DNA from: Luteolibacter ambystomatis
GTDB taxonomy: Bacteria > Verrucomicrobiota > Verrucomicrobiia > Verrucomicrobiales > Akkermansiaceae
Direction: 5' to 3'
Length of the DNA stretch: 64,000 bases
Assembly: GCF_018137965.1 (NCBI RefSeq)
Contig: NZ_CP073100.1
Coordinates: 2,333,754-2,397,753, forward strand
Below are positions 44,623 through 52,964 of the stretch, one piece after another. Position 1 is the stretch's first letter, and each line of letters opens with the position of its first letter. Under the pieces are notes generated by a model. It saw only the letters and a program-made list of their open reading frames with translations, was not told the DNA's origin and searched no databases. The translations under genes were made by a program, and so were the position numbers.

Positions 44623-44703
44623 AGAGGCAGGGACGCACCATCGGGGCGTCCGGGCGATGGACCGCCTTGCGCTCCGCGCGCAAGGCGATCTCCACTCAAG
44701 TGC

Positions 44704-45474
44704 TCAGCGGGGAATCACATTCTTCACGTCCGTGACGGGCTCGTATCCCAGGAAGACCTTGGTCGGAACATGGACGGAGCCATTGATGTCCGAGACGCCC
44801 TTGGCCTTGAGCTCCGCACTGATGTCGGCCGAAGTGACATCGACTTTCACACTTCCGGCAGTGCTCGATTTCTCGTGGAACGTATAAGTAATGCCGTCGG
44901 TATAATAGACTGCCGCCACCACATCCGATTTTTCGCGCCGGACATTGGTGCGTGTTCCGGCATAGATCGAACCGGCTTTCTTGGCCAGAATCTGATTGAG
45001 CTCGCCGAGTCCAAGCGGCTGGGACTTGTAAACATTGCCAAGCTCGACCTCAACCTCCTTGTCCTTCGTCTTGGACGCGGATGCCTGGATGTCCGCGACG
45101 CCCGGCAACGTATAACCACCCGAGGCGTCGAAATTGGAACCGGAGATCAGCTTCCTTTTGAAGAAATAGACGGGACTGATGGCATCGGGGGATTGTGCGT
45201 CCGCCACTCCTTTTTTCCCGATCAGGAACTGGGCCCGCTGCTCATAACTCTGGGAATCCCTCTTCACAATCGCGCCCGGCCCGAATTTCTCCCACTCGCT
45301 GGATTTGGTCGGATCTCCGGTAGGAGGCACATACGGACGCATGTTATTCTGCAAAAGAAAATCTCGATATTCGGATTCAGCCACTCTCGTAGGTCCACAA
45401 CTTGTAAAAACCATGGCAGAGCCGGCCAGCAGAACCGCCGATGCCGGGTGGACGAATTTTTGAGACATATTCAT
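44704..45474 (-). CDS. Lipoprotein of unknown function
   Basis: A 256-residue protein with a lipoprotein signal (MNMSQKFVHPASAVLLAGSA, then MVFTSC as lipobox); a second ATG six bases later is also possible. The mature part is a mix of beta strands and a Lys-rich segment: GVADIQASASKTKDKEVEVE, DVVAAVYYTDGITYTFHEKS. No family recognised. It lies downstream of, and in the same orientation as, the sigma-factor module and another lipoprotein, but in a stretch that looks less GC-rich than the rest of the window. Confidence 0.65.
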   Translation of the reverse strand: MNMSQKFVHPASAVLLAGSAMVFTSCGPTRVAESEYRDFLLQNNMRPYVPPTGDPTKSSEWEKFGPGAIVKRDSQSYEQRAQFLIGKKGVADAQSPDAISPVYFFKRKLISGSNFDASGGYTLPGVADIQASASKTKDKEVEVELGNVYKSQPLGLGELNQILAKKAGSIYAGTRTNVRREKSDVVAAVYYTDGITYTFHEKSSTAGSVKVDVTSADISAELKAKGVSDINGSVHVPTKVFLGYEPVTDVKNVIPR

Positions 45475-45538
45475 TGATTATTTTGTTTTCTAGGGGGTGG
45501 ATTGGACAGACGAAGAAACAGATGATTTTCCCGGGAAA

Positions 45539-46483
45539 TCAGGCATTTCCGAATTCCTGGAGAATCGAGTACCAGCGGGTTTTGCAATTCCGGTAGTGGG
45601 GATTACCGGGTCCGAGCCTTCTGAGCACGATCTCGACGGCCTCCCTCATTCTCCCCGCCTCGCCCTGCCAGGGCATGGCCAGCAGTTGGCTCCATCCGGC
45701 ATCATCGAGGCCTCCGCTGAAGGTATAAATATCCACGAACAGCTTTTTCGAAATGGAGCCCGGCGTTCTCCCGCCGAGCGCCCTGCGGGCCTGGTTCACC
45801 GAAGCGTTGTAGCGCCCCTCCGCGGCCTGCCATTGGGCCTTGATCATGTAAGGGCGCTCACCCAGCCAGCCGAAGAAAGCCTGCACGTTGGTCCAGGGAG
45901 TCTTTTTCCCATCCGCGTTCACCCTCAAAGCCCAGGTGGCCAGAGCATCGGCCGGATTCCGGCGCCGGATCGGAGCCCCATCCCTTCCAATGTGTTTGCC
46001 TCTATCTACAGCCACAAGGAACGCCCGCACATCCGTCGGCTTTGAGTTGGAGTCGATGCGGCTTCCCAAGATCGCGTTCCCATCTCTTTCGAGCTCGGCT
46101 TTGTCAGCAGCGCTCATGCGCGAGAGCCCGCCTTCAAGGACATTGTATATATCCCCGTCAAAACTCGTGAATCCGAGAAGCCCCCAGGTCACGCCATCGT
46201 CGGTTTTTGTATTCGCTTCCCCCTGTGCCAGAGTGAACCCATGTCCTTCATGGACATTCACTTTGAGCAAAGCGGCTTCCATGTCGGAATCCGTGGCAAG
46301 CCTTTTGATGATGGGAACCGCTCGGTCTATCGCCTGGGAATCCGAATATAGATAGGCGGAAGGATTGTTCGCTTGACCGCTCCTTGCAGAGCCGACATCC
46401 GCCAGTCCACCCGATCCGGAACATCCCACGATGGAAAGGAAAATCCCGGAAGCAAGAGAAGCATAAAAGACAGGTGAATTCAT
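45539..46483 (-). CDS. Lipoprotein, possible lysozyme/chitosanase-like fold
   Basis: A 314-residue protein from the ATG at 46483: signal MNSPVFYASLASGIFLSIVG ending at Cys (VGCSGSG). The central part, VNVHEGHGFTLAQGEANTKT then DDGVTWGLLGFTSFDGDIYN, faintly resembles the start of chitosanases and other lysozyme-fold enzymes, where a Glu is followed by a GxxxGLLGF segment, but I would not assign a family. The C-terminus ends YRNCKTRWYSILQEFGNA. Peptidoglycan or glycan cleavage is only a suggestion. Confidence 0.55.
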   Translation of the reverse strand: MNSPVFYASLASGIFLSIVGCSGSGGLADVGSARSGQANNPSAYLYSDSQAIDRAVPIIKRLATDSDMEAALLKVNVHEGHGFTLAQGEANTKTDDGVTWGLLGFTSFDGDIYNVLEGGLSRMSAADKAELERDGNAILGSRIDSNSKPTDVRAFLVAVDRGKHIGRDGAPIRRRNPADALATWALRVNADGKKTPWTNVQAFFGWLGERPYMIKAQWQAAEGRYNASVNQARRALGGRTPGSISKKLFVDIYTFSGGLDDAGWSQLLAMPWQGEAGRMREAVEIVLRRLGPGNPHYRNCKTRWYSILQEFGNA

Positions 46484-46918
46484 ATCCGAACGATCTTCTA
46501 ACATCCGGGATCTGGAACCTTCCAGAATTTTCTGTGCCGGAACAGAAGCCCGGAGAAATACCGATGACTGCGAGGTGATGGATGCAGATCTCCGGACCTG
46601 TCTGGAAAATAACTTCGGAAAGATTTGAACGCGTGATCGGCCGGGGACCGCCACGATAAAAAGCCCCCGGTCGCGATACTCAACAGTCAGAACATGCGCG
46701 CAGTCGGCCATAAGATGCGAAGCGCCACGGGATGCCCCGGAGCCTCCCCTGATCTTTTACACATTCATCCGGCTGGTCGGGGTTGTTTTCTTTCTTTGCC
46801 CCGGCAGGGGCAAAGACGCTCCGCGTTCCGAGATGTGCATAAACCCCGGAGCAACCCCTCCGGATTGGAGGGCCTCCGTTACGGACCCTGGAAGCGCGGA
46901 ACAAAGGGAAAGCCCTGC
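46484..46918. other. Gene-free stretch with one hairpin
   Basis: No convincing gene in either strand. It contains a perfect palindrome, CTTTGCCCC/GGGGCAAAG with a 4-nt loop (46794-46815), but neither side has a T-run, so a terminator is not supported. The rest shows nothing recognisable. Confidence 0.5.
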
Positions 46919-48109
46919 TCACCCTTCCACCGGCACGGCCTTCGGAACCGTGGGGGCGGGAGGCACCGGTGCGGGAGCCGGGGCCGGTGGTGCGTCCGGC
47001 ACGGGAGCCCGCACCGCCTTCGGCACCTCATGATCCTGCGGCATGCGCGCGATCAGCAGCGCGGACTCGTTCGGACGCCAGCGGTAGCCCGCGCTGAACG
47101 GCAGCTCGATCACCGGCTGCTCCTTGAATGCCTCGTGCAGATCCGCCTGGTAGCGCTCCTTGAAAAGATCGATCGGCGGCAGGTAGTGACCGGCCGTCAC
47201 CACGTTCCAGCCCGCGTCCTTGAAGAAGCGGTAGGGAATGCCCGAGTCGTCCTGGATCATCGTCTTCGTGTGCGTCAGCAGGAAGTCCCGCGCCTTCGAG
47301 AACTCCGCCATGTGCATCAGATACGAGGCCGCCTTCGCAAAGCCATTGCCCACGCCCTGCTTGTTACAAAAGGCGATGAAGCCCGGGCTGGTACGGATGC
47401 CCTCGTTGGAAAGATCGGATGAGAAATAATACACCGTCTGGTTCCTCCCGTTCGGAGCCACATAGGCGATCTTCACGCCCGGCGTCTTCGCCTGCGGCGA
47501 CTGCTGCGTCTGGATCTCCCCCGTGCCATCCACCCACACCTTCTCCGCCGTGGTGATGCGGCATCCCGCATGCGCGAGGAAGAGATAGAGCACCGGCGTG
47601 GTGCCATTGAGCGCGGTGTTCTGGAGATCCTCCTTCATCGCCTTGGTGCGGAAGAAGCTGAAGTCGAGCGAATCGCTGATGGACTTGCGCAGGTTCTGCA
47701 GCGAACCCGCGCGCTGCTCCGGTGTCAGCGCCGCCACGTCCGGCAGCGATCCCACCGGCTCGATCCCGCACATGACCGTCGTCGCCGCATTCGGGAAATA
47801 CGCGTGGGAATACAGGAAATCCGGGCCGCTGAAGAGATAGAACAACGTCGCGCTGTCCTCATACGCATACGGAGCCACGCGCGGCATCCAGTCCGCGATC
47901 TTCGCGAGCTGGCGCTTGTCCACATCCTGCCACGCCTTTGTGAACTCCCTCGCGTGCTGCTGCCACGCGGCCTCGCCGCAAAGCGGTTCCAGGGATGATC
48001 CGGTCACCGTCTGGCCGGCCAGGAAGCGCGCCTGGACATCGGGCGACGCCGGTTCCGCCATCAACCATGGCGCGATCAAAAGGGCCGCTGCGGCCGCGAC
48101 TGATTTCAT
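46919..48109 (-). CDS. Exported protein of unknown function
   Basis: A 396-residue protein; the ATG at 48109 gives a signal peptide (MKSVAAAAALLIAPWLMA). The body contains conserved-looking cysteines and aromatics (FSGPDFLYSHAYFPNAATTV, LYLFLAHAGCRITTAEKVWV) and helical stretches; the end is a Pro/Ala-rich tail (PDAPPAPAPAPVPPAPTVP) that may span the periplasm or cell wall. I do not recognise the family. It is transcribed away from the GNAT gene at 48265. Confidence 0.6.
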   Translation of the reverse strand: MKSVAAAAALLIAPWLMAEPASPDVQARFLAGQTVTGSSLEPLCGEAAWQQHAREFTKAWQDVDKRQLAKIADWMPRVAPYAYEDSATLFYLFSGPDFLYSHAYFPNAATTVMCGIEPVGSLPDVAALTPEQRAGSLQNLRKSISDSLDFSFFRTKAMKEDLQNTALNGTTPVLYLFLAHAGCRITTAEKVWVDGTGEIQTQQSPQAKTPGVKIAYVAPNGRNQTVYYFSSDLSNEGIRTSPGFIAFCNKQGVGNGFAKAASYLMHMAEFSKARDFLLTHTKTMIQDDSGIPYRFFKDAGWNVVTAGHYLPPIDLFKERYQADLHEAFKEQPVIELPFSAGYRWRPNESALLIARMPQDHEVPKAVRAPVPDAPPAPAPAPVPPAPTVPKAVPVEG

Positions 48110-48264
48110 GCGCGGCGTTGTAACGGATCGCCGGAAATTTAACAGCGCGGAGTGAAAATCCATTGCGCCATCAGGCACGGGCGCTGCTCCATCCGGCCGG
48201 AGATATGCTGAAAAGTGCTGCATCGCGGCCTCCGGCATGATACAACGGCAGCCCCTCCCCATCC

Positions 48265-48786
48265 ATGCCTGTCGCCGCCCTTCCCCGTATCCGCACCTTC
48301 CCCAGCCGGATCGCCACCGCCGTGGACGCCGCCGCCATCCTGGCGTGCCAGCGTGCCGCCCTGGATACGCTCGCTGCCGGTCCCTACGCGGGCACCCGCC
48401 TGCGCGAATGGGCCGCCGGCCTCACCGTGGAGGACCACCTGCCCGCCATCGCCCGTGGTGGCATGGAGATCGTGGAGGATGACCTCGGCGCCATCACCGC
48501 CTTCTCCGAGTTCGATGCCGCGGACGGACATATCCCGTCCCTGTTCGTCCATCCGGATTTCATCCTTCAGGGACTCGGCAGCCACCTGCTGCGGAACATC
48601 GCGCGGCAGGCGGGCCATCACGGCATTCCCCGGCTCACCGTCTATGCCTCGCTCCCCGCCGCGGGGTTCTATGAAAAATGCGGCTTCACCGCGGAACCGC
48701 AGCGGATGATGCACTTCAGCGGAGGCATCGGCCTGCCCTATATCCCCATGCACCTCCACGTGGAAGGTGGCGGATTCTTACTATAA
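48265..48786 (+). CDS. GNAT N-acetyltransferase
   Basis: A 173-residue acetyltransferase. The fold is recognised by LFVHPDFILQGLGSHLLRN, the acetyl-CoA pyrophosphate loop (QGLGS), and by LPAAGFYEKCGF with the late conserved Tyr. Substrate unknown. It lies in a run of acetyltransferases with the tandem-GNAT gene at 48998. Confidence 0.82.
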   Translation: MPVAALPRIRTFPSRIATAVDAAAILACQRAALDTLAAGPYAGTRLREWAAGLTVEDHLPAIARGGMEIVEDDLGAITAFSEFDAADGHIPSLFVHPDFILQGLGSHLLRNIARQAGHHGIPRLTVYASLPAAGFYEKCGFTAEPQRMMHFSGGIGLPYIPMHLHVEGGGFLL

Positions 48787-48997
48787 TCCTAGTAGTTCTC
48801 CAATCGCCGGACATCCGAGTATCTCCACCGCCCGGATGCCCCGGCGGTGCCTCCCTACCTTCATCCCCGATCAATCAATAAGCATCCCTGAAGTTTTCCG
48901 CCTTTCCTCCGCGCGCCGTCCCGGCCATTCATGAGCGCGGGTCCGGACCAGACTGCGGTGCGGGCCTTCCGATTCCTGCTCTGTCGCATCGCCCGTC

Positions 48998-50200
48998 ATG
49001 ACCCTTTCCAACTCTTCCGTCCGCGTCCTCACGCCCGATGATGCGGCCATCTACCGCGCCCTGCGCCTGCAAGCACTGTGGGAGCAACCGCCCGCCTTCG
49101 GCGCGCAGCCCATGGACGAGCCGCCGCTGGAGGTCATCGCCACCCGCCTCCGCGCGGACCGTGACGAATGCTTCTTCGGTGCCTTCGACCAACGCGAGCT
49201 CATCGGCACCCTGCGCCTCACCCGCTACGCCGCGGAGAACGAAAAGCACCGTGCCTACCTCGCCGGTCTCTACGTCGCCCCGCGCCACCGCCGCCACGGA
49301 CACGGCCGCGCCCTCGTCGCCGCCGCCCTGGAACGCGCCAAGTCCGATCCCGGCCTGCGCCGCGTCAATCTCGCCGTCGTCACCGCCCAGAAGCCCGCGC
49401 GGCATCTCTATGAGAGCTTCGGCTTCCAGACCTCCGGCACCGAGCTCGAGGCCTTCTCGAATGCCGGCGTTTACTATGACGAGCACCTCATGACGCTGGA
49501 TCTCACCGGCGGCCGCGGCGGCTTCCTCGCCACCGCGGATGCCTGGTGGGCGCAGTACTTCGGCTGCCGCCCCTCCGGGCTTTTCGCGGAGGCGCTCACC
49601 CTTCTGCCGGATGAAAACGCCCCGGCGGAAACCACCATCCTCTTCCGCGAGGGTGGTGCCATCGCCCGCATCGCCCCCGCCCGCCGCCCCGAGTTCCGCA
49701 AGCTCCTCGCCGCCGGCTCCCCGGCCAAGGCCGCCGCCGCCTTCACCGCCGCAGGATATGAAGTCAGCGGCCCCTCCTTTCTCGGCTACACCAAGTCCGT
49801 CCCGCGCCCGCGCCACCGCGCCCGCCCGCTCGACCATCACGATGCCAGCCGCCTCTTCTCCCTGAGACGCGCCTGCCCGCAGGACGAATGGCTCCGCGGC
49901 GGCTGCGATGACGAGCACCTCCCGCGCTCCGGCGTCTTCACGGACGGCCTCCTCGTCGCCATGGCCACCGCCGATCCGTCCGATGAAACCATCGCCCCGC
50001 TGCGCCTCATCACCGATCCGGACTACCGGGCCCGCGGCTACGGCCGCAGCGCCCTCGCCCATGCCGTCGGCCGCGTGCTGAAGGACGGCCAGCTCCCCCA
50101 GCTCACCGTCCCGGAAAGCGATCCCGCCGCCATGCGCATCGCGGAGACCCTCGGCTTCGCCCGCTATGCCACCGTCCTGAAGGTGAAGCCACCGGCGTAG
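48998..50200 (+). CDS. Tandem GNAT acetyltransferase
   Basis: A 400-residue protein with two GNAT halves. The first has YVAPRHRRHGHGRALVAAAL and ARHLYESFGFQTSG; the second has LITDPDYRARGYGRSALAHA and AAMRIAETLGFARYAT. Each has the R/QxxGxG/A loop that binds acetyl-CoA. The linker is Ala/Pro-rich (AAGSPAKAAAAFTAAGYEVS). One half may be regulatory. Substrate unknown. Confidence 0.8.
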   Translation: MTLSNSSVRVLTPDDAAIYRALRLQALWEQPPAFGAQPMDEPPLEVIATRLRADRDECFFGAFDQRELIGTLRLTRYAAENEKHRAYLAGLYVAPRHRRHGHGRALVAAALERAKSDPGLRRVNLAVVTAQKPARHLYESFGFQTSGTELEAFSNAGVYYDEHLMTLDLTGGRGGFLATADAWWAQYFGCRPSGLFAEALTLLPDENAPAETTILFREGGAIARIAPARRPEFRKLLAAGSPAKAAAAFTAAGYEVSGPSFLGYTKSVPRPRHRARPLDHHDASRLFSLRRACPQDEWLRGGCDDEHLPRSGVFTDGLLVAMATADPSDETIAPLRLITDPDYRARGYGRSALAHAVGRVLKDGQLPQLTVPESDPAAMRIAETLGFARYATVLKVKPPA

Positions 50201-50224
50201 CGACGCGTGGGTTTCCGCCCCCCG

Positions 50225-50524
50225 CCCGAGGGGGTGCATCGAAGCAAGCGTCCGGAGCCTCCGGAGGTTCGCGCCCTCCCGGAGGGTGTACTGAAACCTT
50301 CCTCGTCCCAACGGGACGGCCCATACCAGCCCGGAGTCACGACCCCCGGTGAAGTCCTCGAAGTGGTATGCACCCTGAATGGGTGCCCCATGCGGAGAAC
50401 CGCCGCGAGGTGGATGAAACGCCCGCCCTCCATGGGGCATGGCTTCAGCATGCGGAAAACCCGACGCACTCCACCCAGGGTCTGCGACCCTGGGCGGGTA
50501 TGGGCCGTCCCGTTGGGACGAAGG
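50225..50524. repeat. BIME with a long inverted repeat
   Basis: CGTCCCAACGGGACGGCCCA and, inverted, TGGGCCGTCCCGTTGGGACG enclose smaller modules: CACCCTGAATGGGTG, CATGGGGCATGGCTTCAGCATG and ACCCAGGGTCTGCGACCCTGG. No coding content. Confidence 0.75.
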
Positions 50525-50893
50525 AACTTCAACCGGGGTTTCGGCCCGCGCCCTAACAGCCCCTGCCCCTCCGGCCAAACATATCACAAAAAAATTACAC
50601 GATTCCGCACACAAGCCCACATATGGCCGAAATTGCTCCTTCTTGTAAGCTGCTAGATGACATATGCGCAATTTTACGCATGCCGCCTGAGCCCCGTGTA
50701 AAGAACGTGTAAAGCCCGTGAAATCAAGGATTCGCAACATTCCACCTACGCGATTTAGCGACCCCGCTGCGCATTCCGTACTTCCCAAACCTCAACTCAT
50801 GCTCTCACATATCAACACATGATCCGTCACATGACTTCCCTGCCATGCACACGGACTCCCATGCATCCCTGACAAGAACCCCCTTTTGTCTGC
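50525..50893. other. AT-richer gene-free stretch before 50894
   Basis: Contains repeated ACATAT/ACATG-type hexamers (for example CACATATCAACACATGATCC) and a CGTGTAAAG duplication (GTGTAAAGAACGTGTAAAGC). It may be a regulated promoter region. No gene or RNA family recognised. Confidence 0.45.
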
Positions 50894-51298
50894 ATGAACA
50901 CCCTTGCAACGCCCGTCATCCATTTTTTCTGTGAAGAACCGTTCAAGCGGTTCGCCCGTATCGAAGGCATGGCCACCATCGAGGAGGATGGCATCCGCTT
51001 CGAATACGCCATGACCGAAAGCGTTTCTCCCACGCCGAAAGGCTCGGTCTCGAAGCTCCTGCGCTTTTCGGACATCGCCGCCATCGAGTTGCGCCACCAC
51101 TGGATCTCCGCCAGCAAGCTGCGCTTCCGTGCCAGAAGCCTGAAGGCCGTGGACAGCTACCCCACCACCGATCCCTGCGCCTTCGAGGTGGAGATCCTCC
51201 AGACCCACAAGCAGGACGCGGAAGACTTCGTCGCCGCGGCGAATCTCCTGCTCACCGGCCACCCAGCCGGAGCCACTCCGGTGACCCCGGCGGCTTGA
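50894..51298 (+). CDS. Conserved hypothetical protein
   Basis: A 134-residue soluble protein, probably small and beta-rich (ATIEEDGIRFEYAMTESVSP, LRFSDIAAIELRHHWISASK), with an acidic helix near the end (HKQDAEDFVAAANLLLTG). No family recognised; the middle part resembles bacterial PH-like domains in layout, which is a weak suggestion. It is preceded by the AT-richer region. Confidence 0.55.
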   Translation: MNTLATPVIHFFCEEPFKRFARIEGMATIEEDGIRFEYAMTESVSPTPKGSVSKLLRFSDIAAIELRHHWISASKLRFRARSLKAVDSYPTTDPCAFEVEILQTHKQDAEDFVAAANLLLTGHPAGATPVTPAA

Positions 51299-51346
51299 CA
51301 CGGCCGCCGATCCGGGCGAAGAAGGCCGTGCGGAAGCGTTTTTCCG

Positions 51347-51386
51347 CCCGGACGAGGCACGCCGTACCCGGTTAAGACAAGACGAC
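51347..51386 (+). promoter_or_regulatory. Guanidine-III riboswitch (ykkC-III)
   Basis: CCCGGACGAGGCACGCCGTA, then CCCGGTTAAGACAAGACG, matches the short ykkC-III motif as I remember it (CCGGACGAGG, GCCGUACCCGG, then GACAAGACG) with only two or three changes. CCGG and CCGG pair to form the core pseudoknot hairpin. It ends 28 nt before the start of an SMR-family exporter, the gene type this class controls. Confidence 0.88.
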
Positions 51387-51413
51387 GTTCGAACATCGAA
51401 CACCAGACTCGTC

Positions 51414-51737
51414 ATGTCTCCATGGATCATCCTCGTACTCGCCGGCCTGCTGGAAACCTGCTGGGCCATGAGCCTGAAGCACACCGAGGGCTTCACCCGC
51501 CCCGGCCCCACCGCCTTCTTCCTCGTCACCCTCGCGGGCAGCATGATCCTGCTCTCCATGGCGGTGAAGCACCTGCCCATGGGCACCGCCTACGCCGTGT
51601 GGGTGGGCATCGGTGCCATCGGAGCCGTGATCGGCTCCATCTTCCTCTACCAGGAACCACTGCCGATGATGCGCCTGTTGTTCCTCATCATGCTCGTCGG
51701 CTCCATCGTCGGCCTCAAGGCCACCGCGGCGCATTGA
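51414..51737 (+). CDS. gdx: SMR-family guanidinium exporter
   Basis: A 107-residue four-helix transporter of the small multidrug resistance family. The first helix carries Glu14 in LAGLLETCWAMSLKH, the proton/substrate site, and WAMSLK marks the Gdx (formerly SugE) subtype rather than EmrE. It works as an antiparallel dimer exchanging guanidinium for protons. A guanidine-III riboswitch directly upstream supports this function. It is in a monocistronic setting. Confidence 0.92.
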   Translation: MSPWIILVLAGLLETCWAMSLKHTEGFTRPGPTAFFLVTLAGSMILLSMAVKHLPMGTAYAVWVGIGAIGAVIGSIFLYQEPLPMMRLLFLIMLVGSIVGLKATAAH

Positions 51738-51766
51738 GGGAAAGCGTGCTCTTTGGCCCGGTAAAA

Positions 51767-51961
51767 GCCCCAAAGGGGCGTGATGCGATAGCCCAAGGCA
51801 ACGCCTTGGGTTTGCAAATACAGGAGTGATCGAGCCCTGAAGGGGCGGGACGCTGGGAGCGATGTGCCCCCCGTCATCCCGCCCCTTCAGGGCTCGTCAC
51901 GATTCGTATCTTCTTTCCCGGGGCAATGCCCCGGGCTATCCCATGACGCCCTTTCAGGGCT
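51767..51961. repeat. REP-like cluster (CCCCTTCAGGG and CCAAGGC types)
   Basis: Hairpins GCCCCAAAGGGGC, CCCAAGGCAACGCCTTGGG, CCCTGAAGGGGCGGG and inverted CCCGCCCCTTCAGGG, then CCCGGGGCAATGCCCCGGG. ATAGCC replaces GTAG before two of them, so these may be a divergent family. Confidence 0.75.
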
Positions 51962-51976
51962 GGTCCAAATACCGCT

Positions 51977-52390
51977 TCAACCGCGGCTGCCGACCGCCTG
52001 CCGCTTCTTCACCAGCGAGGCGATCGTCATCACCCGCGCACCCGCCTGGGTCTCCCACGTGGCGCGCTCCCCCACCCGGCGGCCGAGCACCGCCAGGCTC
52101 ACGGCGGAGGTCACCGGGATGAGATCGCGGTCGATGTCCGCTTCCGACGGCGGCACGATTTCCAATTCGAACCAATCCGCCGGGTCCGAGGGCGATACCA
52201 GCGTGACACGGTCATGGAGTTCCACGCGGTCCTCCAGTTCCACCGCATCGAACGTCACCAGCGCCTCATCCACCCATCGGGCGAGGGCCTGGCGTTGTTC
52301 GCCGCTGGGCAGCGGCCGCGCGTCCTGATTCTGCAACAAGTCCTGGAGGCTCAAAAACGCCTCCTGATCCAACAAAGGTCGTGTGTTCAT
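51977..52390 (-). CDS. Rnk/GreA C-terminal-domain-like regulator
   Basis: A 137-residue protein. The C-terminal half has the GreA/GreB FKBP-like fold pattern: VELHDRVTLVSPSDPADWFE, LIPVTSAVSLAVLGRRVGER, ATWETQAGARVM. The coiled-coil stalk of GreA is absent, as in Rnk (regulator of nucleoside diphosphate kinase). It may bind near the RNA polymerase secondary channel. Its stop lies near the end of a REP cluster. Confidence 0.8.
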   Translation of the reverse strand: MNTRPLLDQEAFLSLQDLLQNQDARPLPSGEQRQALARWVDEALVTFDAVELEDRVELHDRVTLVSPSDPADWFELEIVPPSEADIDRDLIPVTSAVSLAVLGRRVGERATWETQAGARVMTIASLVKKRQAVGSRG

Positions 52391-52692
52391 GATTCAACAA
52401 AAAACAAAAAGGGTTGTGTCCGCGCCCGACCATCGGGAGCGGAAGTGAGTAAAATGTTTTCCAAAACGAGGTCTGGAACATCCGGACAGCCCCGGGAGAT
52501 CGCTTGAGAGATCATCCCATTCGCGGAGGCCGCCCGCTCACACCCGGAAAGCGGCCATGCGATGCCCGCACCAGCCACGGAAACACCGCGCCATCGGGCG
52601 GGTGTCCAGCGTGCGGCCGGTGATGTGGGCGAAGTTCATTCAACCCCACCATGCCGAGCTTTCCCACCCGCGCAAATGGAAAAGTCTTCCCC

Positions 52693-52837
52693 GTAGCCGG
52701 AGTCGTGAGACTTCGGGCTGGGGAGATCCGCGGCAGCCTGTGCAGGACCAGTCCGCCCAGGGTGGCCCCAAAGGTGGACCGGATCTGCACGGCCATTCGG
52801 GAATCCACCCAACCCGAAGTCTCACGACTCCGGCTAC
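52693..52837. repeat. REP pair, GTAG-CCGGAGTC family
   Basis: GTAGCCGGAGTC/GACTTCGGG on the left and CCCGAAGTC/GACTCCGGCTAC on the right. The spacer contains a second inverted pair (CAGGACCAGTCCGCCC and its partner GGTGGACCGGATCTG). It lies before the Aas-like gene; 52391-52690 shows nothing else recognisable. Confidence 0.82.
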
Positions 52838-52964
52838 CCCTCATCCCGCGAAATCCCACAATTAAAGGATTACTGGAAAAAAGTCCGTGCGACCTTCGTC
52901 AATAGGCTTTCTATAATTTGCCCGACGACAGCCGCATGCCGCGACCGCGTCCTTTCCCAGTCTC

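Noticed and set aside
46794..46815. Palindrome as a terminator
   Set aside because: Neither side is followed by a T-run, so intrinsic termination is not supported.
46680..46922. 80-codon minus-strand ORF
   Set aside because: No ribosome site, no sensible composition and overlap with the start of a gene-free region; not supported.
48929..50788. Minus-strand ORF of 619 codons
   Set aside because: Runs across a repeat cluster and antisense to the tandem-GNAT gene; no recognisable domain.
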